The notes under the pieces were generated by a model that made no database searches, had not been told where the DNA came from, and saw nothing but the letters and a program-made list of their open reading frames with translations. Position numbers and translations under genes: made by a program. DNA of 9,414 bases, from the NCBI GenBank assembly GCA_902490245.1, contig CABUDB010000044.1:1-9414 (forward strand). The letters are read 5' to 3'. Each line of letters starts with the position of its first letter. Positions within the stretch are counted from its first letter, which is position 1. This document shows positions 8,801 to 9,414 of this stretch, one piece after another. This DNA is from an uncultured Collinsella sp. (GTDB lineage: Bacteria > Actinomycetota > Coriobacteriia > Coriobacteriales > Coriobacteriaceae).

Positions 8801-9303
8801 AGCGTCTGGACGGTACCCTTCTTATCAAGGTCGAGGGACGCGGACTCGGAAACCACGACACGGTCGCCTGACTTGATACTCATCTTGCCAGTCGCCTTGT
8901 CCAGGATCACGGTCGCCTTTCCGCCGGTGATCTCGATAGTGTCGCCCTTGTCGGCAACCGTCGCGCTCGGCTTGCTGTAGGTGTCCGAGGTATCGGGCTG
9001 AGCCTGGATTTTAGCCGTGTGGGACTTACTGCGCGGTGTGGCGTAATCGGAAAACTCACCCTTGGGGTCGACGTTATAACGGAAAATACCGTCCTCGAGG
9101 AACGTAATACGGCCCTTGATGCCGTCAGCGAAATCGATGTCGACGACATTCGAGGCAGACTGGGACACGGTCGCTGAGTCGACGCCCTTGAGTGGCGTGG
9201 CAATCGCCTGCTGGGGATTGGCAAACACGAGCGTCGCTGCAGTGGCAACGAGGACCGCGCTTCCCTTCACCCACCGTTTCGTAAAAATGGAATTCCTGCG
9301 CAC
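2890..9303 (-). CDS. Cell-wall-anchored GH31 glycosidase, probable alpha-N-acetylgalactosaminidase, multi-modular
   Basis: A 2137-residue secreted enzyme. Residues 1-35 are a signal peptide with likely cleavage after AIA (33-35). About 50-290 is the GH31 N-terminal beta-sandwich, and the barrel runs to about 640, followed by C-terminal beta domains to about 950. The likely nucleophile is D480 (LKTDVAWVGSGYSF) and the acid/base D531 (GIWTGDQYGGNW). Blocks such as NNWTDGGVASPNPFYW, FLPNDGYGAGYGQNGYY and SGNPNIGSDMDGIFGG match what I recall of GH31 subfamily 18 alpha-GalNAcases, which release GalNAc from Ser/Thr of mucin-type proteins. Further modules: Fn3 (967-1048), F5/8C/CBM32-like (1050-1188), dockerin-like Ca2+ loop (1240-1251), cohesin-like (1270-1398), carbohydrate-binding-like sandwich (1413-1578), BIG2 (1582-1674), FIVAR (1677-1741), F5/8C (1748-1908), FIVAR (1915-1985), FIVAR-like (1996-2058), Gly/Ser/Asn linker (2062-2100), IPNTG signal (2102-2106), hydrophobic stretch and RRSKAK tail. 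The GTG start at 9303 has AAAGGAG five bases upstream. GH31 membership is certain; the GalNAc specificity is inferred. Confidence 0.93.
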   Translation of the reverse strand: MRRNSIFTKRWVKGSAVLVATAATLVFANPQQAIATPLKGVDSATVSQSASNVVDIDFADGIKGRITFLEDGIFRYNVDPKGEFSDYATPRSKSHTAKIQAQPDTSDTYSKPSATVADKGDTIEITGGKATVILDKATGKMSIKSGDRVVVSESASLDLDKKGTVQTLAKEKSENFFGGGTQNGRFLHTNQTIAISNTNNWTDGGVASPNPFYWTSDGYGVLRNTFAEGSYDFGSTDSSTVTTLHSENEFDAYYFVATNEGASNVATEMLQDYYKVTGNPVLLPEYGFYLGHLNAYNRDGWSTTSGQKKWETKGSKSSSEKGDVKYESGMSTGYKLDGTLAAETLNGEGPSVDTENMKATDFDRQFSARQVIDDYEDNDMPLGWFLPNDGYGAGYGQNGYYKTGGVNSDGTSSADRLNAVRANVDNLKKFTEYANSKGVSTGLWTQSNLEPDSNSETPWHLLRDFDAEVKTGGISTLKTDVAWVGSGYSFGLNGIKTAYATVTTGANKRPNIITLDGWAGTQRFGGIWTGDQYGGNWEYIRFHIPTYIGQSLSGNPNIGSDMDGIFGGDPIISARDYQWKTFTPSMLDMDGWGTYRKSPMTHGDPYTGISRFYLKLKAQLMPYIYTSAASAANIDTGNGDAGLPMIRAMLLSDNSEYAASTSTQYQYMFGENFLVAPVYQDTQADENGNDIRNGIYLPNYGTDENPTIWIDYFSGKQYRGGQVLNNYEAPLWKLPLFVKANAIVPMYAENNNPEAVSDTNTKGTDRSQRIVEFFATEGDGTFTQYEDDGSSIENNTTEDDSYGTIDNISYGEHVSTVYRSKAAGGTATFTAEASQGGYNGYDSNRTTTFVANVSAKPMSVVAKNGGSALNVVEVDSQETFDTATPEAGQAVYFYSETPNLNHYGSDADGTEAERGESFNNTKITTNPKVYVKFAKTDVTAAAQTLELGGFVNADATLTADRLNENLSAPTNLAAPEDVTTPTSIKLTWGKVDGATSYDLKVDGTVFAVGDAAEFTHTDLAYNSKHTYQIRSRNAEGYSAWSDVLEANSALDPWRNVPDAEQITWEGSLYGSHKAELAFDHEFQSGDGGFHSGGNDLGKALTVDYGRAYKLDKLEYYPRDDAGNGTVTKMRVETSLDGVHWTSQEVDWARSADCKTVAFDGTVAARYVRMTPLASVGNFFSASEIAIYKTDGTDGFAVGSNLNKATISDGDYSNMKNYLGLENREPDTPTFGSQIRDHFADLNDNGVYDVYDYSFTMAGLDGGTKQKGKVAGSLAVIPSKTEVEAGDEITVDVYAADAKNVNALGALVNFKSDQFEFVSESIAQDGSTAGMENLSREKVQFADRTQTINLAFANRGDGKLYNGTGAVASFKLKAKTAGKVELPSTSWLIGPACDALEFASDGTVTMPDVPQPTVAEYGQDAFNITMTNDELTTDDGTNVEKLIQQKSYNALFDNNEGDNGFEFLWNWSGNWDSEGKLPSYVKLPTTMTFAFKTPSKLDSVEVVNRNGGNGTVQKIKAVVTFEDGSTQEFAGGEYDSFLARYAFDLSAENKGKKATKVEVTPLEASGDQMLTLREVNFNYTQGVEAIEGVELGKNQTEFFEGDITPVDAKATPESAGYPYVTVESSDPSVVSVSAVQAGDSVSYYLRANKAGKAKITVASVLDPSKTASYEVEVKAGVDTSALVAALSKAAGYSESVYTKDSYAALTTAVEAAQKLLDSGQGSYSKKDVADATAKIEKAIDGLKMRPVDEKILINTPENRKNVKVAGFSSEADYEGSNAVNALDGDERTLWHSDWAHGTGMPQYLSVDLGRDYDLTDVTFLPRQDGGTNGDIFEAEILVSDTADGYEKGTAASMGTFAFDNDGRVLTDRGDWKQMSFGAARGRYVTVKVIHAGGGDVDAYCSMAELKFYGTAVPDPVAKDDLTAAIEKVDAELAAGDLKAGDYTEASWTALENALASARAILSDEDATQDEVDQALRALESARDALEKTPVVPVENPTKKQLKALVKQAKETDTRGKTAESVKALTDAITYAEDVLGDENASDTQIQAAYSQLKLAIESLKDADSGNQGGSGNQGSGNGSNGGNQAGKPAGDKAQGSKKNGSAIPNTGDQTAATVATVGGLGAIIAAIGAFFHRRSKAK
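2893..3000 (-). other. C-terminal sortase sorting signal (IPNTG variant)
   Basis: The last 36 residues of the GH31 protein form a tripartite anchoring signal: IPNTG at 2986-3000, a hydrophobic stretch from about AATVATVGG to IGAFF, and the basic tail HRRSKAK. Isoleucine replaces the usual leucine of LPXTG. A Gly/Ser/Asn-rich spacer precedes it, as is typical for crossing the wall. Confidence 0.9.
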
Positions 9304-9308
9304 CTGGG

Positions 9309-9315
9309 CTCCTTT
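9309..9315 (-). promoter_or_regulatory. Ribosome binding site supporting the GTG start of the GH31 gene
   Basis: AAAGGAG on the minus strand lies five bases before the GTG at 9303. The codons after it give a typical signal peptide with basic N terminus and hydrophobic core. The ATG further upstream at 9326 is in another frame. Confidence 0.8.
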
Positions 9316-9324
9316 CTTCCGACA

Positions 9325-9347
9325 TGCCGAGGACGCCCCCCCCCGGC
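9325..9347 (-). promoter_or_regulatory. Leader hairpin containing a G8 tract
   Basis: On the minus strand TGCCGGGG (9347-9340) pairs with CCTCGGCA (9332-9325), eight pairs with one G-U, around a 7-base loop. The eight consecutive Gs (9343-9336) run from the stem into the loop. It ends nine bases before the ribosome binding site of the GH31 gene, so it could affect translation. No T tract follows, so it is not an intrinsic terminator. Confidence 0.4.
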
Positions 9348-9348
9348 A

Positions 9349-9377
9349 GCATGGGAAAACGTATTGTCCATGGGAAA
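9349..9377 (-). repeat. Direct repeat TTTCCCATG, 20-bp period, upstream of the GH31 gene
   Basis: Two identical 9-base copies, 9369-9377 and 9349-9357, lie exactly 20 bases apart, about two helical turns. They sit 46 and 66 bases before the GTG start, where an operator or activator site would be expected. No clear -35/-10 pair is visible in the 111 bases available, so the promoter may lie beyond the window edge. Confidence 0.35.
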
Positions 9378-9414
9378 GATTCTGGCATATTCCGGACTGA
9401 TGGAAGGCAAGGAA

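Noticed and set aside
9125..9388. Minus-strand frame of 87 codons overlapping the GH31 start
   Set aside because: It reads through the leader hairpin and signal-peptide region in another frame and lacks a convincing start signal or family resemblance.

Overview
The window looks like chromosome from a high-GC, Gram-positive gut actinobacterium. The best guess is a coriobacterium such as Collinsella, inferred from GC-rich codon use, a class B sortase, an LPXTG-type cell-wall protein and a mucin-directed glycosidase; no rRNA or other taxonomic marker is present.

Layout. Bases 1-593 (+ strand) hold the 3' part of a membrane-protein gene of the putative ABC-transporter type IV / CmpB-like family. 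Its first ~50 bases look wrong for that family and resemble the wing of a GntR-type regulator in another frame, so a junction or frameshift lies near base 48. A strong, probably bidirectional terminator (615-654) separates it from a convergent minus-strand cluster read in the order purE (2672-2208), class B sortase (2172-1168) and a MoaE-like gene (1103-684). A weak candidate promoter and a very good ribosome binding site precede purE, and a 7-bp inverted repeat sits between the sortase and moaE-like genes.

Upstream of purE, closed by its own terminator (2826-2871), a single 6.4-kb minus-strand gene fills 2890-9303. It encodes a secreted, sortase-anchored glycoside hydrolase of family 31, 2137 residues long. 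The catalytic part resembles the GH31 alpha-N-acetylgalactosaminidases (subfamily 18) that cleave GalNAc-alpha-Ser/Thr (Tn antigen) from mucin-type glycoproteins. It is followed by Fn3, F5/8C (CBM32-like), a dockerin-like calcium loop, a cohesin-like domain, another beta-sandwich, BIG2, FIVAR, F5/8C, FIVAR and FIVAR-like modules, then a Gly/Ser/Asn linker and an IPNTG sorting signal. Its short leader carries an 8-base G tract inside a hairpin and a direct repeat spaced 20 bp.

How it fits together (inference): the GH31 protein is exported, covalently attached to the wall by a sortase (possibly the one encoded 0.7 kb away), and displays a mucin-binding, mucin-degrading array. purE and the moaE-like gene are housekeeping neighbours. 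I saw no CRISPR array, tRNA, rRNA, transposase or phage gene. The two points most worth checking are the multi-module GH31 enzyme with its cis dockerin/cohesin pair and the anomalous left edge.
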